Origin: JBFXCK01 sp050182275
GTDB lineage: Bacteria; Pseudomonadota; Alphaproteobacteria; SHNJ01
DNA: 64,000 bases
Reading direction: 5' to 3'
Assembly (NCBI GenBank): GCA_050182275.1
Contig: JBFXCK010000005.1
Location: 47,060-111,059, forward strand
Of the stretch, positions 52,623 through 61,488 are shown one piece after another. Below the pieces are notes generated by a model that searched no databases, was not told where the DNA came from, and saw only the letters and a program-made list of their open reading frames with translations. How positions within the stretch are numbered: position 1 is the first letter of the stretch; the number at the start of each line of letters is the position of its first letter. The position numbers and the translations under genes were made by a program.

Positions 52623-53120
52623 ATGTTTGAACGTTTTGACGAACGGGTGCGAAGAATAATAAACAATATCGCAATTAACCAGGCGCATAAATATGGCGCG
52701 GAATTTCTTGATGTTGACCATATTTGGCTTGGTTTTCTTATTGATGGCGAAGGCGAAGGGATCGACGCGCTAAAAAGAACAGACGCCGACCTTCCTAAGT
52801 TGCGTGCCGATATAACTGCCTTAATGCCTGCTGCCGTTGAATTACCCAACGAAGGAAAATTGCCCCGTACTCAAACAGTTGCAAGAATTATTGAATTTGC
52901 CATCGGTGCCTGCCGCCGCCGCTCGGATTCGGCTCATCAAATATCCACTCAAGATTTGCTCGTGGCCTTGATGCGGGAAGCCCATGGACAAGAAGCTGTC
53001 AACCCAATCGCGCGGATTCTTACTCAACATAATATAACCCAGGCAAGAGTAGGCGAGGCTATTAATCCGGTCATGGTGGATTCAAGAGCAAAAGGACCAC
53101 AAGATCGGGGTTCACGTTAA
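52623..53120 (+). CDS. Second stand-alone Clp N-terminal domain protein
   Basis: 165 residues: RIINNIAINQAHKYGAEFLD, DHIWLGFLIDGEG, and a weaker second repeat with HQISTQDLLVALMREAHG. As in the upstream gene there is no AAA+ module. The two look like an old duplication and are probably one operon. They may compete for substrates or adaptors of ClpC/ClpA. Confidence 0.75.
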   Translation: MFERFDERVRRIINNIAINQAHKYGAEFLDVDHIWLGFLIDGEGEGIDALKRTDADLPKLRADITALMPAAVELPNEGKLPRTQTVARIIEFAIGACRRRSDSAHQISTQDLLVALMREAHGQEAVNPIARILTQHNITQARVGEAINPVMVDSRAKGPQDRGSR

Positions 53121-53169
53121 AGAAAAGGGACGGGAGATAGTTGGAGCCAGCCACCCTGCGCCAAGGCTT

Positions 53170-53198
53170 CCACCTATGCTAAAGCTTCGGTGGACAGG
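53170..53198 (-). repeat. Dispersed repeat element, copy 2 (inverted relative to copy 1)
   Basis: On the minus strand CCTGTCCACCGAAGCTTTAG then CATAGGTGG. See copy 1 at 51729. It adjoins the inverted repeat at the tRNA-Phe 3' end. Confidence 0.6.
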
Positions 53199-53204
53199 TC
53201 GGGT

Positions 53205-53238
53205 GGCACCATTATAAATTTGCGCTGCAAATTTATAA

Positions 53239-53245
<7 letters not shown>
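53205..53245. repeat. Perfect 19-bp inverted repeat overlapping the 3' end of tRNA-Phe
   Basis: Arms GGCACCATTATAAATTTGC (53205-53223) and its exact complement (53227-53245) with a 3-nt centre. The right arm contains the last seven bases of the tRNA, including the CCA. No T-run follows on the tRNA strand, so it is not a standard terminator. Confidence 0.85.
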
Positions 53246-53314
<69 letters not shown>

Positions 53315-53375
53315 AGAAGGGTTGTTGTAGAAAGATATGGCGTCTTTGTCTAGGGGTTTTATCGTGGCGGTTTTC

Positions 53376-53546
53376 CTAACCCTCTTCATTTTCTAAATCT
53401 TGTTCGGGCGGCTTTTCTTCCGTCGGCACGGCGTAAACGCCGCTTAGCCAGCGGTGCAAGTCAAGCTGCTTGCAGCCTTTCGAGCAAAATGGCTTCCATT
53501 CCTGGTGCGCCGGTTTTTTGCAAACAGGGCAGGGTTTTTCGCTCAT
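53376..53546 (-). CDS. yacG: DNA gyrase inhibitor YacG
   Basis: 56 residues from the ATG at 53546, overlapping the ribonuclease stop as ATGA. Zinc-binding CPVC and FCSKGCKQLDLHRWLSG are the diagnostic YacG features, with an acidic tail. YacG binds GyrB and blocks DNA binding. The order ribonuclease E/G, yacG, tRNA-Phe is normal for alphaproteobacteria. Confidence 0.92.
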   Translation of the reverse strand: MSEKPCPVCKKPAHQEWKPFCSKGCKQLDLHRWLSGVYAVPTEEKPPEQDLENEEG

Positions 53547-54643
53547 ACGTTTTTCCACATTTCCATTAATGGCGCGCCACGGCGGGGGCGGGTGATTTCA
53601 CACAAGCCGCCTGCGGTAAACCCAAGCACGCGCGCACGCAACGGATCATCTTGCAAAGCGTTTTCCAATTCTTCCATTACCTGATCTTCTTCAATTTCCG
53701 TTTTCATCCGTAAAAAATCAACCACAATCAAGCCGCCCAAATTCCGCAATACGATTTGCCGGGCGATCTCACCGGCGGCTTTTTTATTCATATCTACCGG
53801 ATATCCTAAAGCCGATCCTTGATTTACATCAATTGCGGTTAAAGTTTGCCCGGGCTCGAACAACAGGTGAATCCCTTCGGGCATCGGCACACGCGGCGCC
53901 AGCCCTTTCTCCAGCGCTTCTTCAATGCCATGCACGGTGAAAAGCGGCTCTTTTTCTTGTGCTTGTTTTAAAAGCGGCGCTAAATCGGGCATGGTTTCGC
54001 GTATATGTTTTTCAATTTCAACGAAGGTCGGGCGGTCTTCAATTATAATATGCTTGATGCGCTCGCCATCGCTGTCGCGTAACAAAGCCAAATGCGGCGG
54101 CAGCGAGGTTTCAATCAGCCCCTCCTGTTTCACATGCGATGCTTTGCGCCATAAGGCCAATTGCGCCTCGGCCTCTTTTTTAACGGTGGCGGTGTCGACC
54201 CGCAATGCCGCCTGGCGTACAATGCCCGACCAGCGCAAATGATCCAGCACCGTAAAATCCAAGGCATGGCCGCCGATATTTTCTTGGTGCCGCAAGGAAA
54301 GGCTGATGCGGCCGGCATGAGGCTGAAAAATTAAATAGCGCCCGGCGATTGAAATATCGCGCGTTAAGCCAACGCCTTTTTCTTCGCGCGCGTCCTTGGT
54401 GACTTGCACGGGCAACAGCATTCCTTCCGGCGCTTCATCGGCCGGGGCATTGAGCAGGCCCGGCAATTTCAAGCCGATATTCATCAAAGCCGCTTGGCGT
54501 GAAAGGCGTTTCACCACCCGGCCCGCGTAAATCTGATCCAGCAAATTATCTTCACTTGCCGTTACGCAGCGCCATAACTTTCCCTGACGCAGCAAGGCCG
54601 CGGTTAAGCGCCCCTTGCATTGGCCGATATAAATTTCATCCAT
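53543..54643 (-). CDS. Ribonuclease E/G family protein
   Basis: 366 residues from the ATG at 54643 (MDEIYIGQCKGRL), which lies just before the maf stop. Conserved RNase E/G parts: DQIYAGRVVKRL, GMLLPVQVTKDAREEKG, the catalytic-site region LLFEPGQTLTAIDVNQGSAL and LGGLIVVDFLRMK. Shorter than RNase G and without the zinc-link CPxC and C-terminal region, a compact type common beside yacG in this class. It processes RNA. Confidence 0.85.
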   Translation of the reverse strand: MDEIYIGQCKGRLTAALLRQGKLWRCVTASEDNLLDQIYAGRVVKRLSRQAALMNIGLKLPGLLNAPADEAPEGMLLPVQVTKDAREEKGVGLTRDISIAGRYLIFQPHAGRISLSLRHQENIGGHALDFTVLDHLRWSGIVRQAALRVDTATVKKEAEAQLALWRKASHVKQEGLIETSLPPHLALLRDSDGERIKHIIIEDRPTFVEIEKHIRETMPDLAPLLKQAQEKEPLFTVHGIEEALEKGLAPRVPMPEGIHLLFEPGQTLTAIDVNQGSALGYPVDMNKKAAGEIARQIVLRNLGGLIVVDFLRMKTEIEEDQVMEELENALQDDPLRARVLGFTAGGLCEITRPRRGAPLMEMWKNV

Positions 54644-55214
54644 GATGCCGCTCGTAAGGATGTAATAATTGCGCCAATTCAAACAAGGGTAAACCCACAA
54701 TCGCAGAATAAGAACCGCTGATAAATTTAATAAAGCTGGCGGCCTGGCCTTGAATGCCATAGCCGCCGGCCTTGCCTATTCCCTCGCCGGTTTTAATATA
54801 GGCAGTGATTTCCTTGGCGGTTAGTTTTTTAAAGCTTACCACGGCTTCACCCATTCTCCGGTGCATTTTTCCATGGGGCGCAAGCAGGGCGATGGCGGTG
54901 TAAACCTTGTGGCGGCGGCCGGATAATAATTCCAAACATTCTTGCACTTCGGTTTCATTTTCAGGCTTAGGCAAAATCCGCCGACCGGCGGCCACCACCG
55001 TGTCCGCCGCTAAAATCAAATGACCGGGCGCGCTGACCGCTTTGGCTTTTTCTTCGGCCAGGCGGATGGCGTAAGTGCGCGGCAATTCGCGCCGATGCGG
55101 CGTTTCATCAATATCCGCCGCCCTCACTTCGGCCGGAGTGATGGCGATTTGGCGCAACAATTCCAGGCGCCTGGGGCTGGCCGAAGCCAGAAGCAGGGGA
55201 AAGCGTAATTGCAT
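54636..55214 (-). CDS. maf: Maf-family nucleotide pyrophosphatase
   Basis: 192 residues from the ATG at 55214. LLASASPRRLELL, the ADIDE segment, AADTVVA and SGRRHKVYTAIAL are the family motifs; a late KAGGYGIQGQAASFIKFISG completes it. Hydrolyses non-canonical dNTP/NTPs, with the exact base set not known for this one. Overlaps the ribonuclease gene by 8 nt. Confidence 0.92.
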   Translation of the reverse strand: MQLRFPLLLASASPRRLELLRQIAITPAEVRAADIDETPHRRELPRTYAIRLAEEKAKAVSAPGHLILAADTVVAAGRRILPKPENETEVQECLELLSGRRHKVYTAIALLAPHGKMHRRMGEAVVSFKKLTAKEITAYIKTGEGIGKAGGYGIQGQAASFIKFISGSYSAIVGLPLFELAQLLHPYERHHG

Positions 55215-55242
55215 AATAAGGTAAATGTTGTAATGTATTTTG

Positions 55243-57006
55243 ATGTTGAAAGCCACCTCTTCCAAAGGCGCCGCAAATCCAAGGATTTTGACCTTTGCCG
55301 CGCTTAGCGCCGCCCTATTAATCACCATTATCGGCATTTTTTATATGCTGAGCGCGGGCGAGGGGCGGCAAAAATATATCGAAGGGGCGCGCGCTTCCCT
55401 AAAGGCCGCTATCCGCCGCACCGCCGAGCTAAGCACTTTAAGCGGGCCGGAGCGCTTTCCTCTGCCGCCGCCGCCAAAATATCTGGCCACCAATTATCCC
55501 CCCGAACAATTGCCCGATGCAGTGGGGGAAAACCGCCTGAATGCCGCCGGCATTCCTTATTTATATTGCGCTTTCGATTTGCGTAAAACCAACGCCACGC
55601 CCGATGCGGTGGCGTTGGCCGTGATCGACCCCGGCCCCGATGGAAAATACAATAGTTTTTGCACCGAAACGGCGAGCCGCTATTTCCGCGGCGATGATTT
55701 GGGCGAAGTGATGAGCCTGGCCGATTTGCGCATTATCATCTACCGTCCGCCCAGCAACCGCAAGCTTGGCGTTTCCAATTGCGCCTTTGGCCAGATTTAC
55801 ATTATCAACACCGATAAGAATATTTGGGAATGTATCGATCCCGCAGCGTGGCAGCAAAAAAACGTTGCAACAGGCTCTATTCCTGCCGGTTGCCCGCCGG
55901 GGCAGGCTTTGGTGGCATGGAATAATCAAGTAGCGTGCCGTGATATGGCCTTAATCACGGGCCAGTCCGCCGCTACGCCTTCGTCGCCCGGGCCGGAAAC
56001 GCTGCCGCCGGCCATGCAGGCGCCGCCAGCGGGTACGGCGGCATCTTCTCTTTCAACCTCCTCTTCCACCGCGCCGGCGCTTTATATTGACCGCAGCAAT
56101 ACAATCCGTTCCCCCGCCATTGATCCGGCCGCTCCTTTACCCCGCAATAGCGGGACTGACAGTCAGGCCATCACTCAATTAGCCCCGCCGCCAAGCAAGG
56201 CGGCTCAGCCAAACTCTCCGGCAATAATGAACGCAGACAATTCTGTCGCCGGCGCAAGCCGTGCCGCTGGCGGAAAAATTCCCTCTCCGGCCGCTGTTCA
56301 AACCGGCGTTCTGGTTGATAGCGAGCGTCAAGCGGCAGCAGAAAAATCAAAAACCATTACCGCCGCGGGCGCGGCTTCACCGGCAACCGAGAATAAAACC
56401 AGAATGGCGCAAAATTCTCAAAATATTGCCGCAACCGCGGCGTCCACCGCCAATCCCTCTTCCGTTTCTTCAAATTATACCGCTTCTGGCGAAGCTCAAA
56501 GCCCCGCCGCGGCGCAATCCAGGGTCCGTCAACCCTTTATTTTAGATTGCAAGGCAGGGCAAAATTACCGCCGCTGTTTGGGCGTACAAACCCAATGTAT
56601 CCGCGCCAACCCTTTCGCCCCCGCGCTTGAGCGGAAAGCCTGGTGGGAGATGTATGGCGCGGCTTTTGCGCAAGGAAATTTTTTCATTTGCGATGGCAAA
56701 AGCCAGTCTTGCCGCTTTATCTGTTTGCGGTGGGACGCCGATTTAAGCCAAAATTATCAAGGATATTATTGCGCCTATTTGCTGAATCCTATGCCAACCG
56801 CTTGGCCCGCTTTTGATGGTTTTACTTTCCGCGACTTCATCGACGGGAAAAGCAGATGTTCTCCCTATCAAGTCCCGGTCGCAGGAAAGCAGCGCGGCTG
56901 TTTGAACGTGTCTTTGCTAGCCGCGTACCCAACCAATGGCGGCGCCTGTTCGTGCGGGCAGAATTTGCAGTGGAATCCGGGGCAGGAAAGATCGCGCTGT
57001 TTTTAA
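55243..57006 (+). CDS. Single-pass exported protein with long Pro/Ala linker and Cys-rich end
   Basis: 587 residues from the ATG at 55243. An N-terminal membrane helix (ILTFAALSAALLITIIGIFY) resembles a pilin-like or signal-anchor start, and DPGPDGKYNSFC near residue 128 is like the calcium loop of pseudopilins. Residues ~240-430 are low-complexity Ala/Pro/Ser. The last ~150 residues contain about 14 Cys in disulphide-like spacing. It is inserted on the opposite strand within the host block between maf and infA. Function unknown. Confidence 0.6.
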   Translation: MLKATSSKGAANPRILTFAALSAALLITIIGIFYMLSAGEGRQKYIEGARASLKAAIRRTAELSTLSGPERFPLPPPPKYLATNYPPEQLPDAVGENRLNAAGIPYLYCAFDLRKTNATPDAVALAVIDPGPDGKYNSFCTETASRYFRGDDLGEVMSLADLRIIIYRPPSNRKLGVSNCAFGQIYIINTDKNIWECIDPAAWQQKNVATGSIPAGCPPGQALVAWNNQVACRDMALITGQSAATPSSPGPETLPPAMQAPPAGTAASSLSTSSSTAPALYIDRSNTIRSPAIDPAAPLPRNSGTDSQAITQLAPPPSKAAQPNSPAIMNADNSVAGASRAAGGKIPSPAAVQTGVLVDSERQAAAEKSKTITAAGAASPATENKTRMAQNSQNIAATAASTANPSSVSSNYTASGEAQSPAAAQSRVRQPFILDCKAGQNYRRCLGVQTQCIRANPFAPALERKAWWEMYGAAFAQGNFFICDGKSQSCRFICLRWDADLSQNYQGYYCAYLLNPMPTAWPAFDGFTFRDFIDGKSRCSPYQVPVAGKQRGCLNVSLLAAYPTNGGACSCGQNLQWNPGQERSRCF

Positions 57007-57261
57007 TTACTCAGCCGGGGTTGGCATTGATTTCGGATCGCCCGGCTTATAACGGAAGGTGATGCGGCCCTTGGTTAAATCATAGGGCGTCATTTCCACA
57101 TTCACGCGGTCGCCAACCAAAACCCGGATGCGGTTTTTGCGCATTTTGCCGGAGGAGTGGGCCAAAATTTCATGCCCATTATCCAGCTTCACCCGGAACA
57201 TTGCGTTGGGCAGGATTTCGGTGACAGCGCCTTGGAATTCAATCGGTTCTTCTTTTGCCAT
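57007..57261 (-). CDS. infA: Translation initiation factor IF-1
   Basis: 84 residues, slightly longer than usual at the C-terminus. All conserved parts are present: IEFQGAVTEILPNAMFRVKL, NGHEILAHSSGKMRKNRIRV and GDRVNVEMTPYDLTKGRITF. Binds the ribosomal A site during initiation. Adjoins the convergent gene at 55243-57006. Confidence 0.97.
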   Translation of the reverse strand: MAKEEPIEFQGAVTEILPNAMFRVKLDNGHEILAHSSGKMRKNRIRVLVGDRVNVEMTPYDLTKGRITFRYKPGDPKSMPTPAE

Positions 57262-57301
57262 GGCTATTTCATGGCGGTTTATAAGGTTTTCGTCAAGGGC
57301 T

Positions 57302-57748
57302 TTATTGCGGCCAAATATCTTTAAAACGCGCTTGAATGCGGGCTAACAACAAATCCCGGCATTGGCGGAACGGCATTAGCACGGGGCCTTTGCCGTCACT
57401 GGCCGGTTTGACTTCGGGAACCGGCCAGAATTCAAGCGGAATGGCTTTGCGGCTTGATAAAATCGCCGCGCGCGCCTCGCCCACCGCTTCGGCGGAAAGC
57501 GCAATCACCAAATCGAATTGGCTAATATCAATATCGCTAAAGCGGTGGCCGTGATGCGGCACCAAATTGAATCCGGCTTCTTCGCACACGCCGAAAGCAA
57601 AGGGGGATAATTCATCGGGCTCTATGCCGCAGGATTCGGCTTTTAAACGCCCTTCCAATTTTTGCCGGGCGATGGCGGCGGCGATCGGCGCCCGCACCGA
57701 ATTATGGGTCGAGGCGAATAATACCGATAATGGGTCAGACGGCTTCAT
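57302..57748 (-). CDS. Low-molecular-weight phosphatase-family protein lacking the catalytic cysteine
   Basis: 148 residues from the ATG at 57748. Fold and place are those of the small arsC/LMW-PTP-type gene usually found before infA. The P-loop, normally C-x5-R in a segment like FVCTxNxxRSPMA, reads FASTHNSVRAP here: residue 13 is Ser (codon TCG) and R19 is kept. The late WPxxDP acid motif is also altered (FWPVPEVKP). The enzyme is thus probably inactive as a phosphatase or has a binding role. Overlaps the DUF2948 gene by 14 nt. Confidence 0.75.
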   Translation of the reverse strand: MKPSDPLSVLFASTHNSVRAPIAAAIARQKLEGRLKAESCGIEPDELSPFAFGVCEEAGFNLVPHHGHRFSDIDISQFDLVIALSAEAVGEARAAILSSRKAIPLEFWPVPEVKPASDGKGPVLMPFRQCRDLLLARIQARFKDIWPQ

Positions 57749-58157
57749 GGCAGGGTTTGAAAAGCGTCGGCCAGGGTTCGCCGACATCATGTAAAAAGAC
57801 GCCAATGCGGCCGACCGTCAATTTAATGACGGCATCGCCAGCGAACACAATATAAATGTCGTTCCCTTCGACCGTTAGGGTAAGAAGTTCCAGCAAATCG
57901 CCGCCGCGTTCCCGTTCAAAACCGCGGTAATGCGCCTGCTTGACATGATGAAAAGCAAGCGAGCTGTACCGGCGGATATTTTCCGGCGGCTTTTCGCCCG
58001 TTTCCCAGCAAAAGCGGCTGAACAGGAGAATAAATTTTTGATCGGGCAAAAGCGCCATATCGCCGACCTGGACGATGGCGTCTTGCACTAATGCTGCGAT
58101 GACCGCCACATCTTCGGCGTCTTCGGCTTTCAGTTTAAGGGAAGCAGCGCCCTCCAT
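57735..58157 (-). CDS. DUF2948 family protein
   Basis: 140 residues from the ATG at 58157, one base after the murA stop. LKLKAEDAEDVAVIAALVQD, the QKFILLFSRFCWE segment and the beta-rich second half are typical of DUF2948, which occurs next to murA in alphaproteobacteria. Role unknown. Confidence 0.8.
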   Translation of the reverse strand: MEGAASLKLKAEDAEDVAVIAALVQDAIVQVGDMALLPDQKFILLFSRFCWETGEKPPENIRRYSSLAFHHVKQAHYRGFERERGGDLLELLTLTVEGNDIYIVFAGDAVIKLTVGRIGVFLHDVGEPWPTLFKPCHEAV

Positions 58158-58158
58158 C

Positions 58159-59445
58159 TTAATCGCGCAACCGTTCGATGTCGGCGCCGCAGGCGCGGAG
58201 TTTTTCCTCCAGCCGTTCATAACCGCGGTCAAGGTGATAGACGCGGCTTACAATCGTTTCACCCTCGGCGGCGAGACCCGCCAGGATTAACGACACCGAA
58301 GCGCGCAAATCGGTCGCCATCACCGGGGCGCCCTTTAATTCCTTGACGCCCCGCACTACGGCGGTTGCGCCCTGGATTTCAATATCCGCGCCAAGCCGAC
58401 AAAGTTCGGGCACATGCATGAAGCGGTTTTCAAAAATCGTTTCGGTGATGCTGGCTGCCCCTTCGGCCATGGTCATGAAGGTCATGGCCTGGGCTTGCAA
58501 ATCGGTTGGAAAACCGGGGAAGGGGGCGGTGGTTAAATCGGTTGATTGCGGGACAATGCCATTCCGCGCAATATGAATGCCGTCAGCCGTTGGTTCAACC
58601 AGCACACCGGTTTCACGCAAAATATCGGCGGCGGCTTGAATATCGGCAAGCCTTGCGCCCTTTAATTCCACATCGCCGCCTGCCAGGCCAACCGCCATGG
58701 CATAAGTGCCGGTTTCGATGCGGTCGGGCAAAATCGCATGGCGGGCAGGCTGCAAATTATCAACGCCGTCGATGGTTAAAGTATCGGTGCCAATGCCGGT
58801 GATTTTGGCGCCCATCGCATTCAGGCATTTGGCTAAATCGCCGATTTCCGGCTCCCGCGCGGCATTCAGCAAAACCGTGCGGCCCTTGGCTAAGGTAGCG
58901 GCCATCAAGGCGTTTTCGGTAGCGCCGACCGATACGAACGGAAATTGAAAGGTGGCGCCCACTAAGCCCTTGGGCGCGCGGGCTTCAACATAGCCGTCTT
59001 GCAGGTCGATTTCAGCGCCCAAAGCCTCTAACGCTTTTAAGTGCAAATCGATAGGCCGTGTGCCGATTGCGCAGCCGCCGGGCAAAGAGACGCTTGCCTG
59101 GCCTGCCCGCGCCACAAGCGGCCCTAAAACCAAAACCGAAGCGCGCATTTTACGCACCAATTCATAATCGGCGCGGGTGCTGCTTAAATCTTTGCCGGTT
59201 AGATGCAAGACGCGGCCTAAATGGCCATCGGCAGCAGGCGCGCCATCCATAGCGATATCAACGCCCAAAGCCGCCAGCAAATTGGCCATGGTGCTGACAT
59301 CAGCCAAGTGAGGCATGTTGGTTAGGGTTAAAGGTTTATCGGAAAGAAGGGCTGCCGCCATAATCGGCAGGGCGGCGTTCTTAGCGCCGCTGATGGGAAT
59401 AGAGCCGTGGAGCTTTTTGCCCCCCTTAATGCGAATGCGATCCAT
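58159..59445 (-). CDS. murA: UDP-N-acetylglucosamine 1-carboxyvinyltransferase
   Basis: 428 residues, full length. First committed step of peptidoglycan synthesis: transfers enolpyruvate from PEP to UDP-GlcNAc. SGAKNAALPIMAAALL near the start, and the active-site loop PGGCAIG with C125 (so fosfomycin-sensitive type), IDLHLKALEALGAEI. Start follows the AAGGGGGGC region. Begins the conserved leftward block. Confidence 0.96.
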   Translation of the reverse strand: MDRIRIKGGKKLHGSIPISGAKNAALPIMAAALLSDKPLTLTNMPHLADVSTMANLLAALGVDIAMDGAPAADGHLGRVLHLTGKDLSSTRADYELVRKMRASVLVLGPLVARAGQASVSLPGGCAIGTRPIDLHLKALEALGAEIDLQDGYVEARAPKGLVGATFQFPFVSVGATENALMAATLAKGRTVLLNAAREPEIGDLAKCLNAMGAKITGIGTDTLTIDGVDNLQPARHAILPDRIETGTYAMAVGLAGGDVELKGARLADIQAAADILRETGVLVEPTADGIHIARNGIVPQSTDLTTAPFPGFPTDLQAQAMTFMTMAEGAASITETIFENRFMHVPELCRLGADIEIQGATAVVRGVKELKGAPVMATDLRASVSLILAGLAAEGETIVSRVYHLDRGYERLEEKLRACGADIERLRD

Positions 59446-59545
59446 GGCTTATGTTTTACTGAAGCCGAGCCTTAAGAGCAAGGGGCTGGCGGCATAATCA
59501 AGTGGGGATTAGCGGGCCAAAAGGCCATTGTCCCCAGGGCCGATT

Positions 59546-60481
59546 TTACCGTTCTTTTGCTGGCGGGTTGAAAATGACCGGCAGTTCTAGGACTGGAGGC
59601 GGCGCGATCCAAAAAGCTGGCGGGGTGTTGTCTTTTACCGCTTCTTTTTCCACCGCCGGTAAAATAGGCTGCGGCGGCGTGTAGCAGGCCCGGACCTGTT
59701 CTTGAACTTCTTCCCATTTTTTCACCGCATGACGCGCGGCTATAGGGGCCAGCGCTTCGCCAATATTTTCCCAGGTAATGCGTAAAGTCATCTGATCGAC
59801 TTCGCGCACAATGATGGCGCGTTGCGCGCTGCCGGCCAAAACTTTGCGCCATTTGGCTTGGGCGGCATCATCAGATAGCGAAGGATTTGCCAGTATTCTT
59901 AAAAAAGATAAATGTTTTTCCAGCGCCAAAAGTTTTTGTTCCGGCGTTAAAGGCAGAAGACGGCTCTGAAAACTGGTTTGAGGCAGCGGAACGCCGTTAC
60001 GCCCGCCTGCGACAATGCCAGGACCCTCTTCCATGTCATCATATGTTGGTGAAACCAGCCAAATAATACGCGCGATAGCGGGATCTTCATGGGGATCGGC
60101 ATTGATGGAAGAAAGCGGAATATGATCAGGCAAATAAAATAAAGTGCCGGGCGGCAAAATGGGTTGCGCCGGGAACATTGGATTTGCGTTTTTAACCGAT
60201 ACCACATAGCCCGGCCCTGCATTATAAATTAAAATATTGGGCGGCGGCACTGCATATAATTTGCTGGCATCGATCGCGGTAAGTTTAGCCGGCGGCTCCG
60301 TCTTTGCCGCTGGCGCTTCTATTTTGGGAGGATAAAGCTGAACAACCACCGGCTCCGGTTCAGGCGCCGGCGGCAAAACGGCCGATTCAGTTAAGCGGTG
60401 AGCGCTGCAACCGCTTAAAATAGCCACCGCAAAAGCGCCAAGGCCTTTGCCCAAAGAAGATTTGGAAAAATATGATTTCAT
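59546..60481 (-). CDS. Lipoprotein of unknown function
   Basis: 311 residues. Signal peptide with lipobox L-S-G-C near residue 25 (AVAILSGCS), then a Pro-rich stretch (PPAPEPEPVVVQLYPPKIEA). The globular part has PPPNILIYNAGPGYVVSVKN and ends again Pro-rich. Probably anchored to the outer membrane. No family recognised. Confidence 0.7.
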   Translation of the reverse strand: MKSYFSKSSLGKGLGAFAVAILSGCSAHRLTESAVLPPAPEPEPVVVQLYPPKIEAPAAKTEPPAKLTAIDASKLYAVPPPNILIYNAGPGYVVSVKNANPMFPAQPILPPGTLFYLPDHIPLSSINADPHEDPAIARIIWLVSPTYDDMEEGPGIVAGGRNGVPLPQTSFQSRLLPLTPEQKLLALEKHLSFLRILANPSLSDDAAQAKWRKVLAGSAQRAIIVREVDQMTLRITWENIGEALAPIAARHAVKKWEEVQEQVRACYTPPQPILPAVEKEAVKDNTPPAFWIAPPPVLELPVIFNPPAKER

Positions 60482-60575
60482 CTACCCACCCGTCTTTTTG
60501 TTATGCTGGGGGGAAGAATACTCCGTTATGGCGAATTGTCACTAGGGATTTTGGTTAATATTCGCCGCTAAATCG

Positions 60576-61130
60576 TTAAATTTTGGGCAGTGTAACGCCC
60601 TTTTGCTTCATATATTTCCCGGCCCGGTCGGCATAGGATGTTTCGCAAGGCTGATCGCCTTTGAAAAACAGGAATTGGCAAATGCCTTCATTGGCGTAAA
60701 TTTTGGCGGGGAGTGGCGTGGTGTTGGAAATTTCAATTGTCACATGGCCTTCCCACTCAGGTTCCAGCGGCGTAACATTCACAATAATGCCGCATCTGGC
60801 ATAGGTGCTTTTACCCAAACAAATCACCAGCACATCGCGCGGGATGCGGAAATATTCAATTGTTCTGGCCAGCGCGAAAGAATTCGGCGGAATCACGCAC
60901 ACATCGGTAGTGCGGTCGATGAAAGAGCTGGTGGAAAAATTTTTCGGATCGACAGTTGCGCTGTCGATATTGGTGAAAATTTTAAATTCATTCGCCACCC
61001 GCGCATCATAGCCATAGGAAGACAGGCCGTAAGAAATCAACCCCTCGCGTTTTTGCGCCTCGACAAAAGGCTCAATCATGCGCTCGGTGGTTGCGAGTTT
61101 GCGAATCGAAATATCGGATAAAATAGACAT
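60576..61130 (-). CDS. dcd: dCTP deaminase
   Basis: 184 residues, the normal length. LISYGLSSYGYDARVANEFK, RTIEYFRIPRDVLVICLGKS, TYARCGIIVNVTPLEPEWEG with the catalytic Glu, and EGICQFLFF are all present. Turns dCTP into dUTP for thymidylate synthesis. Confidence 0.95.
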   Translation of the reverse strand: MSILSDISIRKLATTERMIEPFVEAQKREGLISYGLSSYGYDARVANEFKIFTNIDSATVDPKNFSTSSFIDRTTDVCVIPPNSFALARTIEYFRIPRDVLVICLGKSTYARCGIIVNVTPLEPEWEGHVTIEISNTTPLPAKIYANEGICQFLFFKGDQPCETSYADRAGKYMKQKGVTLPKI

Positions 61131-61161
61131 GGCCTTGTTCTAGCGAAGCTTGAAGCGCGGC

Positions 61162-61302
61162 TCAAGAGGGGTTTTTCGTCTTATCCTGCGCCTTCGCCCT
61201 TGCCTGTTCTTTGCGTTTGCGCAAATTGGCGCGCAAAGCCAGGGCCTCTCTGGAAAGGCGCTCGGGGCGCGGTTTGGGGGCGGATTTCTTGATATCTTTC
61301 AT
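61162..61302 (-). CDS. Small basic protein of 46 residues
   Basis: Reads MKDIKKSAPKPRPERLSREA then a helix ALRANLRKRKEQARAKAQ. Similar short basic proteins with an LRANLRRRKxQARxR segment are common in alphaproteobacteria and are annotated as hypothetical. The ribosome site is weak (GGGG just before the ATG). It lies 31 nt upstream of dcd on the same strand. Confidence 0.5.
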   Translation of the reverse strand: MKDIKKSAPKPRPERLSREALALRANLRKRKEQARAKAQDKTKNPS

Positions 61303-61386
61303 GCCCCATCTTTGGCAAAGGATGATTTTGCGGTCAAGCCTTGCATTTGACGCCCAAAAATGGCAGGTTGCCGGGCCTGGATAAAT

Positions 61387-61461
61387 GCTGCTGTAGCTCA
61401 GGGGCAGAGCACACCCTTGGTAAGGGTGGGGTCGGAAGTTCGATTCTTCTCAGCAGCACCA
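61387..61461 (+). tRNA. tRNA-Thr (GGT)
   Basis: 75 nt with encoded CCA. Acceptor stem GCTGCTG/CAGCAGC, D arm GTAGCTCAGGGGCAGAGC, anticodon stem CACCC/GGGTG with loop TTGGTAA (anticodon GGT), T arm GAAGTTCGATTCTTC. An effector/immunity pair lies just downstream, so this tRNA may have been an insertion target. Confidence 0.93.
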
Positions 61462-61488
61462 GCTTACGTTTAAATAGGAGAGCTAGAT

